NCBI RefSeq assembly: GCF_026262505.1
Contig: NC_067208.1
Span: forward strand, 7,263,962 to 7,327,961
Direction of reading: 5' to 3'
DNA length: 64,000 nucleotides
Source of the DNA: Trichomonas vaginalis G3
Lineage: Eukaryota; Parabasalia; Trichomonadida; Trichomonadidae
A program made the position numbers and the translations under genes. The number at the start of each line of letters is the position of its first letter. Position 1 is the stretch's first letter. Below, one piece after another: positions 28,862 to 38,813 of this stretch. The notes below the pieces were generated by a model that was given only the letters and a program-made list of their open reading frames with translations, was not told the origin of the DNA and did no database searches.

Positions 28862-29959
28862 ATGTCAAATGAAACAGCGTCTATGAGAGAAATACAACAC
28901 AACCGACAACTCATTATACAAGCTCTAAATAAGAACACAACAAACTTTTCAAACTATTCTAAGATATCTGAGTCATTGAAAGAAGGAAACTTAAAACTGA
29001 CATTAAACCCAATGACAGATGAGTTTCTATTTCAAGACAAGAAGAACCATACTGTCTGTATAAATCCAACAAAAGGAACTTTAAACGAGAAACCTATAAA
29101 TGAACTTCTTTTGAAGGCAGATGTTGACAACAAAGCTGACAAAGAGTATGTCATTGAAAAAGTTCAAGAAGAACATGACAGAGCAGATGCAACATATGCA
29201 ACAAAAGAGGATGTTGAAAAGAAAGCTGACAAAGAAACTGTAGATATGTTGGCACAAACGGTTTCAAGTCATGACAGAGCTTTAATGGAAGATGGACAAC
29301 AGTTGAAAGAGCTTGAGAAAGGTGTTACAGAGTTAAGGAATACAAAAGCAGACTCGACATGGATAGCTGGATATGTAGATGCAACAAAAGAATATATTTT
29401 CGCATGGACAGAAAGAACATACCCACAAAAACATCATACACATAACATCTATGACGTAGATGAACTTCAAGAAAAGTTAGATGGCAAAGCTGACAAAACA
29501 GAGCTTCAAACATTAAAGACAGAAATACTTCAAACATTATATCCTATAGGTTCTATTTATACGTCAATGAACTCTACCAGACCAGAAGTAGTACTTGGTT
29601 TTGGAACTTGGACTCAAATAGTCGACAGGTTTTTGTATTGTGCAAACTCTTCAAAGGAAACAGGTGGAAGTAAAACGATTTCAGGTGAAAATTTACCTGC
29701 GCACAGTCACTACGTAAGATTAACTACATCTGAAGCAGGTTGGCATAAGCATAGATATTGGGATTGGTCAGGAATGACAAAAGGTAAAGGATATGATGTT
29801 AAAGAGGACGTTAAGTTTGCTATAAATTGTTACTGGAGTGACACTCAGGGAGAAGGAATTCATTCACATTTCGTTACAGGATATACACATCCAACGAGAC
29901 AAAGTAAAGACTACATGCCACCTTACATGACAGTTTACGCATGGTATAGAAATGCTTAG
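28862..29959 (+). CDS. Phage-like fibre/baseplate-type protein
   Basis: The product is 365 aa. The N-terminal 85 or so residues form a possible attachment head. Residues about 90-220 are repetitive and coiled coil with recurring KADK motifs (NKADKEYVIEKVQEE, DVEKKADKETV, KLDGKADKTEL). The C-terminal 135 residues resemble phage gp10-type fibre ends: YPIGSIYTSMNSTRPE, FGTWTQIVDRFLYC, GGSKTISGENLPAHSHYVRL and a closing YMPPYMTVYAWYRNA. In phages such domains trimerise and sit on tail fibres or baseplates. Here it could be the spike that binds the host cell. It is intact. Confidence 0.75.
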   Translation: MSNETASMREIQHNRQLIIQALNKNTTNFSNYSKISESLKEGNLKLTLNPMTDEFLFQDKKNHTVCINPTKGTLNEKPINELLLKADVDNKADKEYVIEKVQEEHDRADATYATKEDVEKKADKETVDMLAQTVSSHDRALMEDGQQLKELEKGVTELRNTKADSTWIAGYVDATKEYIFAWTERTYPQKHHTHNIYDVDELQEKLDGKADKTELQTLKTEILQTLYPIGSIYTSMNSTRPEVVLGFGTWTQIVDRFLYCANSSKETGGSKTISGENLPAHSHYVRLTTSEAGWHKHRYWDWSGMTKGKGYDVKEDVKFAINCYWSDTQGEGIHSHFVTGYTHPTRQSKDYMPPYMTVYAWYRNA

Positions 29960-30915
29960 TCGTCATTTTCAACTTCTTTAGCATATTCGTCAGGAGTTGT
30001 CTTATATTTGTTAGGAACTGTCTTTGAAAGTATACCACCTTGAACTTTGACAAGTTTGAAACGAGGTCTGACAATAGTAGTTTTATCTTCTGCTTGCAGT
30101 GTGTACATTTTGCCATGTTTGCCTAAAACTTCATAATATTCTCTTGTATACTTTCTTCTATTTTTACGAACACGAATGTGAGTACCTGTCGGGTTCCCAT
30201 TGTTGTCATAGTCAATAGTATTTTCATATGGGTCGCGTTAGGTATTTCTATTTTTACTTTGTCACCTTTCTGAAGTTTGAAGCCCGGCATTCTTTCTTGT
30301 TTGTCTCTTTTGACTAAATTATTAAATATATAGTCTTTCTCTAAGTCGGGGTTGTTTTTCATTTCTTCGGGGGAGTGGTTTCCCAAACCTTTTTGTTTAC
30401 GGTTATTGTAAATATTTAAAAACTTGTCTCATCTTTGCCATGGAGAAGTGTCTATATTTGTCGTCATATAGACATTTCATTTGCTTCACCACCTTGTGGT
30501 TGGTTTAAGTCTCTTAACATTTTTATACAACCGTCAATGACACCAAGAGCAGAATGGTTTTGGTCGACAATGAAATATTGGTTTACATTTTTTGAACGCA
30601 GATAGTTTTTAATATCATCTGATTTGAAAGAACTTTCACAGTCAGATGTCAGTTTTGTTGGATGGTATTGTCAACGAATATTGACAAAGCAGTTTTCACA
30701 TCTAAAATATTTTTGGACCATAATGGTATGGCTTCACAGTATCTTGTGTTTTGACCAACAAATATTAGCCAGTATGGTGGTCCATCTTCTCTATACCTCG
30801 GAATGTTTTCCAAGATATCCATAAACCAAGCATTTGGTGTTGAACTAAAGATTTTTATCATGAGTGCTTTCTTTGTTGCCTTAGAAACATAGGGGTCCTT
30901 GTTTGAATTCGTCAT
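29956..30915 (-). pseudogene. Maverick integrase (retroviral-type rve family)
   Basis: The minus-strand reading holds SSTPNAWFMDILENIPRY, PYWLIFVGQNTRYCEAIPLW and, further on, GNHSPEEMKNNPDLEKDYIF followed by a basic C-terminal domain, the usual order for Maverick c-integrases (catalytic core then DNA-binding end). The enzyme inserts the element into the chromosome. It is a fossil copy with about two or three breaks. It overlaps the fibre stop by a few bases and diverges from the gene at 30933 over a 17-bp spacer. Confidence 0.75.
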
Positions 30916-30932
30916 TTTTTAACCCATAAGAA

Positions 30933-31334
30933 ATGGGTTTATTTGGCGCATTAGCAGGAGTTGCATCCAGATTTTTGCCCGCAGTGGGAACAATAGCCAG
31001 AGGTGTATTTGGAGTTGGAAGGAAGATTTTGAGTACATTAGGTATACTTAAAGAGAAAGCACAACCTATTATACAAACTGTACAGAAAGGTTGGGATGTA
31101 GCACGAGATGCAACAAATCTTATTCCAAATCCTGAAACAAGAGGAAAAGTTCAAGGATGGATGGACAATGTAGGAAGACAAGCAGGAAACAACTATAACA
31201 AAGCAAATGACTACTATAACCAAGCAGGGCACTATATGGACCAAGGTGAAAGATTCTTTAACAGAGGATATAACCATGCACAACAGTGGGTAAACAATAA
31301 CCAACCTCAACCGCCTCAAACGTGGGGAATGTAA
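30933..31334 (+). CDS. Gly/Ala-rich amphipathic virion-like protein
   Basis: The product is 133 aa and begins MGLFGALAGVASRF, with a myristoylation-type start and a hydrophobic/amphipathic first 50 residues. It ends in an Asn/Gln/Tyr-rich tail (NNYNKANDYYNQAGHYMDQG). It is similar in design to the 80-aa protein at 27749. Candidate internal or membrane-active capsid protein by analogy with adenovirus-type pVI; there is no sequence-level proof. Its leader TTTTTAACCCATAAGAAATG matches the virion-class promoter pattern. Confidence 0.5.
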   Translation: MGLFGALAGVASRFLPAVGTIARGVFGVGRKILSTLGILKEKAQPIIQTVQKGWDVARDATNLIPNPETRGKVQGWMDNVGRQAGNNYNKANDYYNQAGHYMDQGERFFNRGYNHAQQWVNNNQPQPPQTWGM

Positions 31335-31353
31335 ATTTTTTTACTGAGATGAA

Positions 31354-31506
31354 ATGAACAATACAGCATTGAGACAAATGGGTTCAAGATGGATTTGTCG
31401 GCTTCCAGCAGTTACACAACGTGTTTGTCAAGTTCTTCCTATACCTCAGGAAGTTTTAGACCGACTTAAAAAACCTCAACAACCAGTTGAAAACAAACCA
31501 AACTAA
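31354..31506 (+). CDS. Small basic protein, 50 aa
   Basis: It contains NTALRQMGSRWICRLPAVTQ and a VLPIPQEVLDRLKKPQQP segment. It is short, basic and Pro/Gln-ended. The leader TTTTTTACTGAGATGAAATG is the same, base for base, as that of the next gene at 31526, which supports both as real genes. Function unknown. Confidence 0.5.
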   Translation: MNNTALRQMGSRWICRLPAVTQRVCQVLPIPQEVLDRLKKPQQPVENKPN

Positions 31507-31525
31507 AATTTTTTACTGAGATGAA

Positions 31526-32110
31526 ATGACCGAAGAAGTTGAAACGGTAGATTTGACACCACAAACAAAAAGTTCAGAACCATTGTCAAAACCTGTCAAA
31601 GAACTTACAGATGAAGAGAAAAATTCAATAATAGAAAGTGCCAGGTCTGGAAATACAAACCCTAACTACAAAGTCACTTTTCATAGAAATGGAACGGCAA
31701 GTATCTCAAAAAAGAAACAGACTCTCACAAATAAAATATTGAAGTCTGAAGGAGCTTTCGAGACAACAGATGGAAAAGTTTACTTCACTGACCAACAGTT
31801 CATTATAGAACATCTCATTGACTTAGAGTCGAAATATTCTAAACTTTACAACAAACACAAAAAGTTGAAAGGAAAACAAAAACAAATGGCATATGATATT
31901 TATGAAGATGTTGACGACACAACTGTTCCTGCAAGTGAAGTAAAGTCAGAGGAACCGAAAAGTGACGAAAAACCGATAGAAGAAGAGAAACCAAAAACTG
32001 AAGATAAACCAAAACCAAAGTTTAGTTTCCAAACTAAACCAAGTCAACCTTCATTAGCTGGTATGGGTTGGCGTCAAAGACTTATGGCAGCAGGCGGTTA
32101 TGTAAAGTAA
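31526..32110 (+). CDS. Lys/Glu-rich protein with coiled coil, 194 aa
   Basis: It has a disordered acidic N terminus, a compact middle (NPNYKVTFHRNGTASISKKK and FTDQQFIIEHLIDLESKYSK), a short coiled coil, an acidic Glu/Lys/Pro linker, and a C-terminal SLAGMGWRQRLMAAGG hydrophobic end. It lies in the virion-like gene run just before the polymerase. No family is recognised. Confidence 0.55.
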   Translation: MTEEVETVDLTPQTKSSEPLSKPVKELTDEEKNSIIESARSGNTNPNYKVTFHRNGTASISKKKQTLTNKILKSEGAFETTDGKVYFTDQQFIIEHLIDLESKYSKLYNKHKKLKGKQKQMAYDIYEDVDDTTVPASEVKSEEPKSDEKPIEEEKPKTEDKPKPKFSFQTKPSQPSLAGMGWRQRLMAAGGYVK

Positions 32111-32112
32111 AG

Positions 32113-32128
32113 AAAAAATATTTTTTTA
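32113..32128 (+). promoter_or_regulatory. Candidate replication-class promoter motif before PolB
   Basis: AAAAAATATTTTTTTA sits 12-27 bases before the PolB ATG and is followed by TTTTTATAAAA. The same arrangement precedes the SF3 helicase gene in both copies (44015-44034 minus; 61284-61300 plus), and the A-run/T-run core also precedes the two KilA-N genes and the gene at 42308. Confidence 0.5.
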
Positions 32129-32139
32129 TTTTTATAAAA

Positions 32140-34292
32140 ATGCCCCCATATAGAATGGATAGAAAGTCTGCTAGAATAAAAGCAGAGTTGCAAAGTTATG
32201 GTTGGAGAGTTTCGAAGAATTTTAAATATAGGAAGGGAAGACCCATAAAAGTCTATGACAAATTGTCTGGTCTTCGCTACGAAATGGATTTGGAAACAGC
32301 ACGTGCAAATTATCCAAACAGACTAGAGAGGTTAGAAGAAGAACGTCTTATGGACATGCCTTTCGATGTTAGTGAACCTCAAGTTGAAGGACACGACGGC
32401 TTTGCCAGATTCTACTGGAAACATGACGAACAATTGCATCCTTTGAGAAGGAAAAAAGGAAAAGGTGAAGACACACATGCTCCCATGGAAAGAACAAGAT
32501 ATGCATATGAAAAGTATCGTGAAGTTAGAAGTCAAATTACATCTGGTCGAACCTTTACAGTAAACTTTGACGAAGGAAAGAACAAAGAAGGCTTCATGGG
32601 TGTACTTGCTGCAATTCAAGACGGAAATAAGAAAGGACACAATCTCAGATTGACCATAACAGATTTGGATGGTCACATTTACTATGCACATGGCAATGTC
32701 ACAACAGCCGCACAACTTCTTGACGCTTTCAAGACTACAAAGAGAGAACAAATGGTTGACTCCGACTCAGACATTTTGAATGCAATTGAAGGAATTGCAA
32801 GTGTCAAGTTCGAATGGTACCAACCTAACCCTCAAGCAGTCAGACAACATGCTGGATACTTCCCCTTCAGAAATAAGTCTGACATTGACTTGACAAGGTA
32901 TGGAATTTACAATTCAATTGAAACAATTGTCAATGAACCTTGTATTCTTACATGTCTCAGGAACTCTGGTCTTGTTACAGATGAGAAAATGAAGTATCTT
33001 GAGTCATGTGTGAAGACAAGGTACATTCTCAGAGGTCAATTGGCAAAAATTGCACCGTTGGCAAATGTCAATATCCGAGTCAACATACCTACAGCTAAAG
33101 GTTCTTCACATGACGACTATGTTGTTGACAAAGACTTACCATGGTTGAAGATTGTAATTGTCCACAACCACTTCATGTTGAACGAAAGTCTTACAAACCC
33201 ATTGTTCGGAAAAGGCAAGTGCAACATTGTCAGAGCTGTAAACATTCTTTTCGAGAAAGGTTTGTTGGAACCAATTCCAGATGACAAGCTGACAGAAACT
33301 TTTGTACCAAAAGACGAAACAAACTTTTCATTGTTAGCAAGACCAAAAGTTGTTCCAGACAAAGTTATAGTACAAAAGAAGTACACAGTTCCACAAGGAG
33401 TTGGTTTGTTCGGATACCAACCTGAACCAGAAGAACTTCCAATGAGGTTGCAAGAACTTCAAGATGCTATAAACAAACTTCCATTGAGACATCCAATTGA
33501 CGTCAAATTGTATTGGAGAGCATCTGAGTTAGGTCAGAAGGTTTTATATGAAACAGGTTGCTTCGACGATGTTTATGAGATAACAGGAGAAGTTTCTCAG
33601 AAGATAAGAGACTCACTTGAATTTCCACAAACTGGACCAATTGGTTGCGACAGGTTCGACTCAGATGAAAAAATATACTATGTCGACCTTAACGCTGCAT
33701 ACATGAGGTTTGTCCAATATATTCCGACTGGAATTCCAAACGAAGATGGTGAGTTCCGGGAAGGAACTATACAGTTGGAAAAGTCATACAACAACTGTAT
33801 GATATTAGGAAAGCTTCAAACCCCAAACTTGCAATGACACTCAAATTGCTTATGAATTCGACATGGGGATATTCCATTAAGAAACCTCAAGAGATGAAGA
33901 GTAAACATTATGAGAAGGTCGACAACTTTGTTGAAAGGTTTTCTCCTTTTGTTTTGAAGTACGAATTCACTCAAGGTCAAAGTGGCTTAGTAACCACATT
34001 AAAACCTATTGTCGAACATTGGTCTTACCCTCAGTTCGCAAAAGCAGTCCTTGACAACTACAACAAATTCTTCTCCGAAGTCAAATCCAAAGTGAAGGTT
34101 TACTATGAGAACATTGACGCACTCATGACAAACGAAGAAGGATACAACAAACTCATTGAAATGGGAATGGTCGGTGAAAAGATGGGCTGTTTTAAGCTAG
34201 ATAAGGTATTTTCCGAAGTTCATGTCCTCTCCAAGCGTAAGTACTGGGGCATACTTGAAGACGGCACAGAAATAAAACATTGCATGAAATAA
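32140..34292 (+). pseudogene. Protein-primed family B DNA polymerase (PolB)
   Basis: The first ATG gives MPPYRMDRKSARIKAELQSY. The polymerase family motifs seen are YYVDLNAAYMRF (motif A type), LKLLMNSTWGYSIKKP (motif B type) and VYYENIDALM (motif C position). Maverick polymerases replicate the element from a terminal protein. The copy is a fossil: it lies in at least two open pieces and is short for the family. It is preceded by the replication-class promoter motif. Confidence 0.8.
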
Positions 34293-34429
34293 AAAATTTT
34301 TATTCGAATTTGAATTTAAATGTGGGAATTCTTGGTCTCAAACTCATATATAACCTGTTTGTCTGTATTTTCGTCGACTATGGCACGAGACACAAACATT
34401 GACCAAACGGACAAAAAGTGTCATTTCGG

Positions 34430-34693
34430 ATGGTCACGCAGCCAATCGCATTCGAGCACTTCGAAGAAGCCTTACGTTCCAAGGGAGAGGGTGTCTGGTG
34501 CAAGGCAGAGGTCATGAAACTCTACGAGCAGTACATCCTCAATGCCTGGGAGGACAAATCGTCCTTGGATTGGCAATTCTACCAACTCCTCTGGGACGAC
34601 CTCCTACGCAACTGGGATAACGAAAGAGTCCAATTCAAAGGTCGGGAACTACTTATCCAAATTACCATTAATTTAACCTACTTATCCAACTAA
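34430..34693 (+). CDS. Small unknown protein, 87 aa
   Basis: It begins MVTQPIAFEHFEEALRSKGE and is rich in Trp, Leu and Glu (SLDWQFYQLLWDDLLRNWDN). Its codon and base composition are less AT-rich than the genes to its left, as is that of the next two minus-strand genes. No family is recognised. It converges with the HNH gene. Confidence 0.45.
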   Translation: MVTQPIAFEHFEEALRSKGEGVWCKAEVMKLYEQYILNAWEDKSSLDWQFYQLLWDDLLRNWDNERVQFKGRELLIQITINLTYLSN

Positions 34694-34742
34694 AAACTTA
34701 AATTTACTCGGGGTTTCCCCCTAAAATAAAATTTTTTTACTC

Positions 34743-35438
34743 TTAGAACCACTCGAGGTTCTCCTTACGGTTGTTGAGCTTGTCACCGTCAATGTGTCTG
34801 ACCTTCGTCTTCTTGTTTGGATTTGGAACCCATTGCATACCGACAAGCCTTCCCATGGAAATTGTACCGTAATTCCGAAGGGTAAGGCTCAAGTGTCCCA
34901 AGTTGTTGAGGACTGGGGTAAGAACCTTGCCGGTCTCCCTGTTGCGGATTTTGTATGGGTAGGGTTGTGAAATTTCATAAGCGTCATCGGCAACAAGGGT
35001 TGCCCAAACTTCCTTTTCTTCGTGTTTCTCTTCTTCTTCCTCTTCTTCTTCGTGTTTCTCTTCTTCCTCGAAAATTCCTTCTTCAATTTGGTACTCACGA
35101 AGTACGGTGTTGCATGTTCTGTCCTTTCCGAGTACCTTCCAGATGGCGTCTATCTCTTCGAAGAAACGGTAGATGAGTCTGGCAAGGTCTCGGTTCTCTC
35201 TCTCGTAATTGCGCAAGGTTTCCGCGAAATCGTTCAGGCATTTCTCATTGGAAGCTTGGTTCATGAGGAACTCACCTTTGAGATTGGTCATCTCTGTCAT
35301 AAGACTACTTTGGAGAGTCTTAATGGCGTTTGTCAGATGAGCGTTCAATTGGACAATTTGAAGTTGAACTGGGCGCTTGTCTGGCAACCTTGAAAGGACA
35401 TCTGCCATCGAGTTTGGCTTCGGTGCTTGTTCGGACAT
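34743..35438 (-). CDS. HNH-type endonuclease-like protein
   Basis: The product is 231 aa. Residues 1-115 or so are helical. A Glu/Lys run (EEEEKHEEEEEEEEKHEEKE) links to a C-terminal domain of about 70 residues that matches the NUMOD4/HNH pattern: a GHLSLTLRNYG turn, MGRLVGMQWVPNPNKKTKV, then RHIDGDKLNNRKENLEWF with the His-Asn-Asn metal-binding signature. Such domains are found in phage and NCLDV homing or DNA-processing nucleases. The gene is intact. A role in element spread, recombination or DNA repair is inference. Confidence 0.7.
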   Translation of the reverse strand: MSEQAPKPNSMADVLSRLPDKRPVQLQIVQLNAHLTNAIKTLQSSLMTEMTNLKGEFLMNQASNEKCLNDFAETLRNYERENRDLARLIYRFFEEIDAIWKVLGKDRTCNTVLREYQIEEGIFEEEEKHEEEEEEEEKHEEKEVWATLVADDAYEISQPYPYKIRNRETGKVLTPVLNNLGHLSLTLRNYGTISMGRLVGMQWVPNPNKKTKVRHIDGDKLNNRKENLEWF

Positions 35439-35471
35439 CGAAAAAATGAAAGTGGTTTGAGAATGACGGTT

Positions 35472-36058
35472 TTACTTCAAAAAGCTTGTTATGACGGTTA
35501 AGTCATACAACAAGTTTAAAATAATATCTTGTTCTTCTTCTGAACGTTTGTTGTCTCTTCCGATAAAAGTTTCGAACATGAGAACCAAAAAAACGTTTTT
35601 TGAGATTGCGGAAGAGTTCAGGCAAACGTTCATATTCTGGATATGTTGGGAGCAGTGTCGAAAACATCTGAGCTGACTTTCGGACAAAATTGGGACAATG
35701 TCAACAAATTCATCTTTGGTCGGACTGCTTGAAGGTAAGTCCCTTACATGTAAGTAGCTCTGGTAAAGTCTTCTCATTTCTGCTAACTTTTGGAGTATAG
35801 CTTCGTAGTTTAGAAGTTTTAATTTTAATTGTCTTATTCCACTCTTGACATCTAAACGGTAACTATCCATGAGGTCAAGAGTAGCTTTGGTAGCTTAAGT
35901 GGAGCTATCTGTTCCTTGACTTCTGCAATTTTGGTTGCAATTGTGATTTGAGCTCCTTCAAGTTCGCCGTCTATGTCGTTCTCAACACCTTCAACCATAG
36001 CTTGAAACTCTTCATCGGTCCATTGAGATTGGTGTGGGACGAATTTAACTTGCTTCAT
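35472..36058 (-). CDS. Two overlapping small minus-strand ORFs, unknown
   Basis: An upstream ORF (35852-36058, starting MKQVKFVPHQSQWTDEEFQA) overlaps the start of a downstream ORF (35472-35870, starting MDSYRLDVKSGIRQLKLKLL). Both are helical and without a recognised domain. They may be two compact genes or one broken fossil gene. They sit in the replication/regulatory half of the element. Confidence 0.4.
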
Positions 36059-36181
36059 TCAAAAATGAAAAAAAATGTTTTTACTCAAAGCGTGCCATGT
36101 ATATGGCTATAAGAAACTTACCAGAAGGCTTCTTCTTCACATGCGTAAAAACATAAAAAAAGTGAAGTTAAAATGAGATGT

Positions 36182-36568
36182 TTACTGAACTGGCTGAAGA
36201 ACTGGCTGAATGTCGCCTTCACAGGTTATGTAGAACGGCTGACCCGAGAAGTGAAGGAGAGACTGAATTGCCAATTTCATATGGGGTAGGGGGTTCTCCT
36301 TGTTTGGTATTTTTATCCAAGGACGTTTGTTTAGGAACTTAACAAGAGCTTCTCTTTTGGCGTCCTTTATGCCATCGTAGGCTGTCCCGTCTGGTATTTG
36401 AATTGGAATTCCAGTCGAAGTCTCGAGCTGAAGTGTAGACCTTCCAGAAATAGAGATGAACTTGACCTTGAGCTTCATTACCTTGCGCAAGTAGTCTTTT
36501 ACGCAGTCGTTAATTTCAATTAGGTAAATTGCCTCGTCAAGTCCTTCTTGCATTCCAAGTTCTTCCAT
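36182..36568 (-). CDS. Unknown protein, 128 aa
   Basis: The start is taken at MEELGMQEGLDEAIYLIEIN because sequence upstream of it is minisatellite. It has mixed alpha/beta composition, with LKVKFISISGRSTLQLETST and LNKRPWIKIPNKENPLPHMK, and might be a small nucleic-acid-binding fold. No family is recognised. Confidence 0.4.
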   Translation of the reverse strand: MEELGMQEGLDEAIYLIEINDCVKDYLRKVMKLKVKFISISGRSTLQLETSTGIPIQIPDGTAYDGIKDAKREALVKFLNKRPWIKIPNKENPLPHMKLAIQSLLHFSGQPFYITCEGDIQPVLQPVQ

Positions 36569-36811
36569 CCGACAGGAAAATATTTTCCCGACAACTGGAA
36601 AAAATTTTCCGGACAAAGGGAAAAATTTTTCCTTCCGACAGGAAGAACTCTTCCAGTTGTCCGTCCGTAAACCATTCAAATTTTCGAAAATTGAGAACTT
36701 TTTGGTCGAACTTCAGAAAAAGTTTTTCCTTCCGACAGAAAAAGTTTTTCCTTCCGACAGGAAAATTTTTTCCTTCCGACAGAAAAAGTTCTTCCTTCCG
36801 ACAGAAAAAGT
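36569..36811. repeat. TTCCTTCCGACAGG minisatellite
   Basis: Roughly 20-bp units built on TTCCTTCCGACAG followed by A-rich spacers are repeated, with clear copies at about 36630-36650, 36725-36745 and 36746-36810. One more copy lies at 37932-37948, beyond the inserted transposon. The array therefore predates the insertion and was split by it. Confidence 0.75.
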
Positions 36812-36813
36812 TA

Positions 36814-37921
36814 GGGTTGTTAGATTCCCGACGATAGGTGTCTTGGAAGATTTGCCTGGTGTCATCATAGTGTCTTTAAATCAAAAATTTTATTTTGGAG
36901 TTAGTTTTATTGATTTTTCAATAAAAAACATTTCTAAAACAAGAAAATAAAACGATAAAATATTTATATTTTATATAAGGATCTTATATATTTAAAATAA
37001 ATATCATTTTATTTTTTTCATTGGTGTCTGTCAAACCATAATACACTATTCAAAAATTCAATGTGTCTTGCGGTTTCAAAAGACACCTTCAAATTGAACG
37101 ATAGCACAGACACTATTGAATTTTACCCATTGTATTTAGTTTTTACCCTTTTTATTTTTAAGAATTAATGACTGAAACAGCCGTTTTGCTATGACCTCAA
37201 TCACTTTTATTTATTATTTTAAATATTATTTAATTTTATTATTTGAATAGGCCAACTTATATTTGAGAAGCTCAATTTGAGACCACTTAATACATTGAAA
37301 TATCATAAATATTGAAATATTAAAAAGTGTATTTCAAAATATTGAAATTATAAAAATTTATAATACTGAAATTGAGACAAATTAATAAATTCAATGCGTT
37401 TTTTGAAATAACTCTCAAATATTATTTTTTTGTTTATTTAATGATGAATAAATATGATTGCTTTAGTCAATCATAAAAACTAATTTAAGTTTAAAATAAT
37501 GAAAGGATAATTTGATCGTTTTTTAAAATACAATTATTTTTGATGATTTGCAAGAATCTTTGAAAGGAATATAATATAGGTTCTATTTTTGTAAAATTTA
37601 TCCAAATCATGTATTACATAAATTACGATTAAAACGATGATAGAACCAAAAAGTGTGTTTTGTGTTTTGTTGTTGCGTGTTGGATGCGGGATCCTGTTAT
37701 TTCCGAAATCGACAAAAAATTTGGAAATTTAATTTCCGAAATCGAAATTATATTAATGTTTTTAATATTCTTATATCAAAAGGATTAAAGTTCATTAAGA
37801 GAAAAACAATTCTTCTTCTTCAATCTATTGGCGCATTTATTTCTACACGCCAATAAGGAAGGAAAATTATAAGACACCATGGTGTCTTCAAAACGCTAAT
37901 TTTTGATATTTTTAACAACCC
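36814..37921. mobile_element. TA-flanked DNA transposon nested in Maverick B
   Basis: The 1108-bp AT-rich segment has inverted ends GGGTTGTTA (left) and TAACAACCC (right), flanked by TA at 36812-36813 and 37922-37923. The array motif GAAAAAGTT continues on both sides. Subterminal GGTGTCTT/AAGACACC blocks occur near both ends. There is no intact transposase. The TA flanks fit a Tc1/mariner-type non-autonomous element. No gene is visible inside. Confidence 0.65.
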
Positions 37922-37957
37922 TAGAAAAAGTTCTTCCTTCCGACAGGACACAAACGG

Positions 37958-38548
37958 ATGACTGACGTTCCTCTTCCTGAATGCCTTCCAAAGCCAGAAA
38001 AACCGAAAGCTGCAGAACCACAACAGTCTCCTCAGCAACCTCAGTTCCAGCAAGTACTTCCACCAAATTACTACCAATTTCCACCTCAAGGTTACTACCC
38101 ACCACAAGGCTTCCCGAACTACCCTCCTCCTCAGCTTATGCCTTACTTCCCCAACCCTTGGATGTTCCAGCAAGCTCCACCCCAGCAATTCCAATCTCAA
38201 TCCCAATCGAAGAGAGACCAAGACTTCGAAGAAGGTCTGAACCGCTTACGCAAAGAGTATGCTACAGCTCCAATGGAAGACGACAGGCTTTCAGTCTCTT
38301 CCCTCAAATCGACCGATTCGACTCGTACCACAGATTCGGTCAAAGACAGAGACGACTACCTCAAGCAGTCTGAGAGACTCTTCATCCTACAACCATTTAC
38401 AGTTGGAGCTCTCAAGAACATGCGCAATTACGAAGGTCAGACACCAGCTGGAGACCGCAAAACAGACATACTCGCAAGAGCCGTCCAGCTCGTCAAGACA
38501 AAGACTGAGATAGTCGACTTCATTCTTGCAGCTTGCCCATACAAGTAA
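37958..38548 (+). CDS. Pro/Gln/Tyr-rich protein, 196 aa
   Basis: Residues 8-90 or so are low-complexity Pro/Gln/Tyr/Phe-rich (QFPPQGYYPPQGFPNYPPPQ) and probably disordered or condensate-prone. The C-terminal half is charged and helical (DFEEGLNRLRKEY, then LKNMRNYEGQTPAGDRKTDI). It starts right after the minisatellite. Function unknown; a scaffold or replication-site protein is possible. Confidence 0.55.
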   Translation: MTDVPLPECLPKPEKPKAAEPQQSPQQPQFQQVLPPNYYQFPPQGYYPPQGFPNYPPPQLMPYFPNPWMFQQAPPQQFQSQSQSKRDQDFEEGLNRLRKEYATAPMEDDRLSVSSLKSTDSTRTTDSVKDRDDYLKQSERLFILQPFTVGALKNMRNYEGQTPAGDRKTDILARAVQLVKTKTEIVDFILAACPYK

Positions 38549-38576
38549 AAAAATAAACAATTACGAGTTAAACTTT

Positions 38577-38777
38577 TTATTCTTTCTTTTCTGAGTTGTT
38601 TAGAGCTGGTTTCTCTTGTAGGAACCTTTCGTACTCTTCCATGGTCATGTAATCGCGAATTTGGTACGCAATTCCAGGTTCGTTGTTTTTGAACCTTACG
38701 TATGTAACGCTTCCATCCTCCTCAGGGAAGTAAGCTGCTAACATCTGACCAAGTTTTCTCGGTGACTCGGAGCTCAT
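38577..38777 (-). CDS. Small unknown protein, 66 aa
   Basis: It begins MSSESPRKLGQMLAAYFPEE at the first ATG and has a compact beta-like middle (DGSVTYVRFKNNEPGIAYQI). No family is recognised. It runs in the same direction as the next small gene, separated by 36 bp. Confidence 0.4.
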   Translation of the reverse strand: MSSESPRKLGQMLAAYFPEEDGSVTYVRFKNNEPGIAYQIRDYMTMEEYERFLQEKPALNNSEKKE

Positions 38778-38813
38778 TAAAAATGTCACTTTTTAAACGT
38801 TAAGTTTTTAGTC

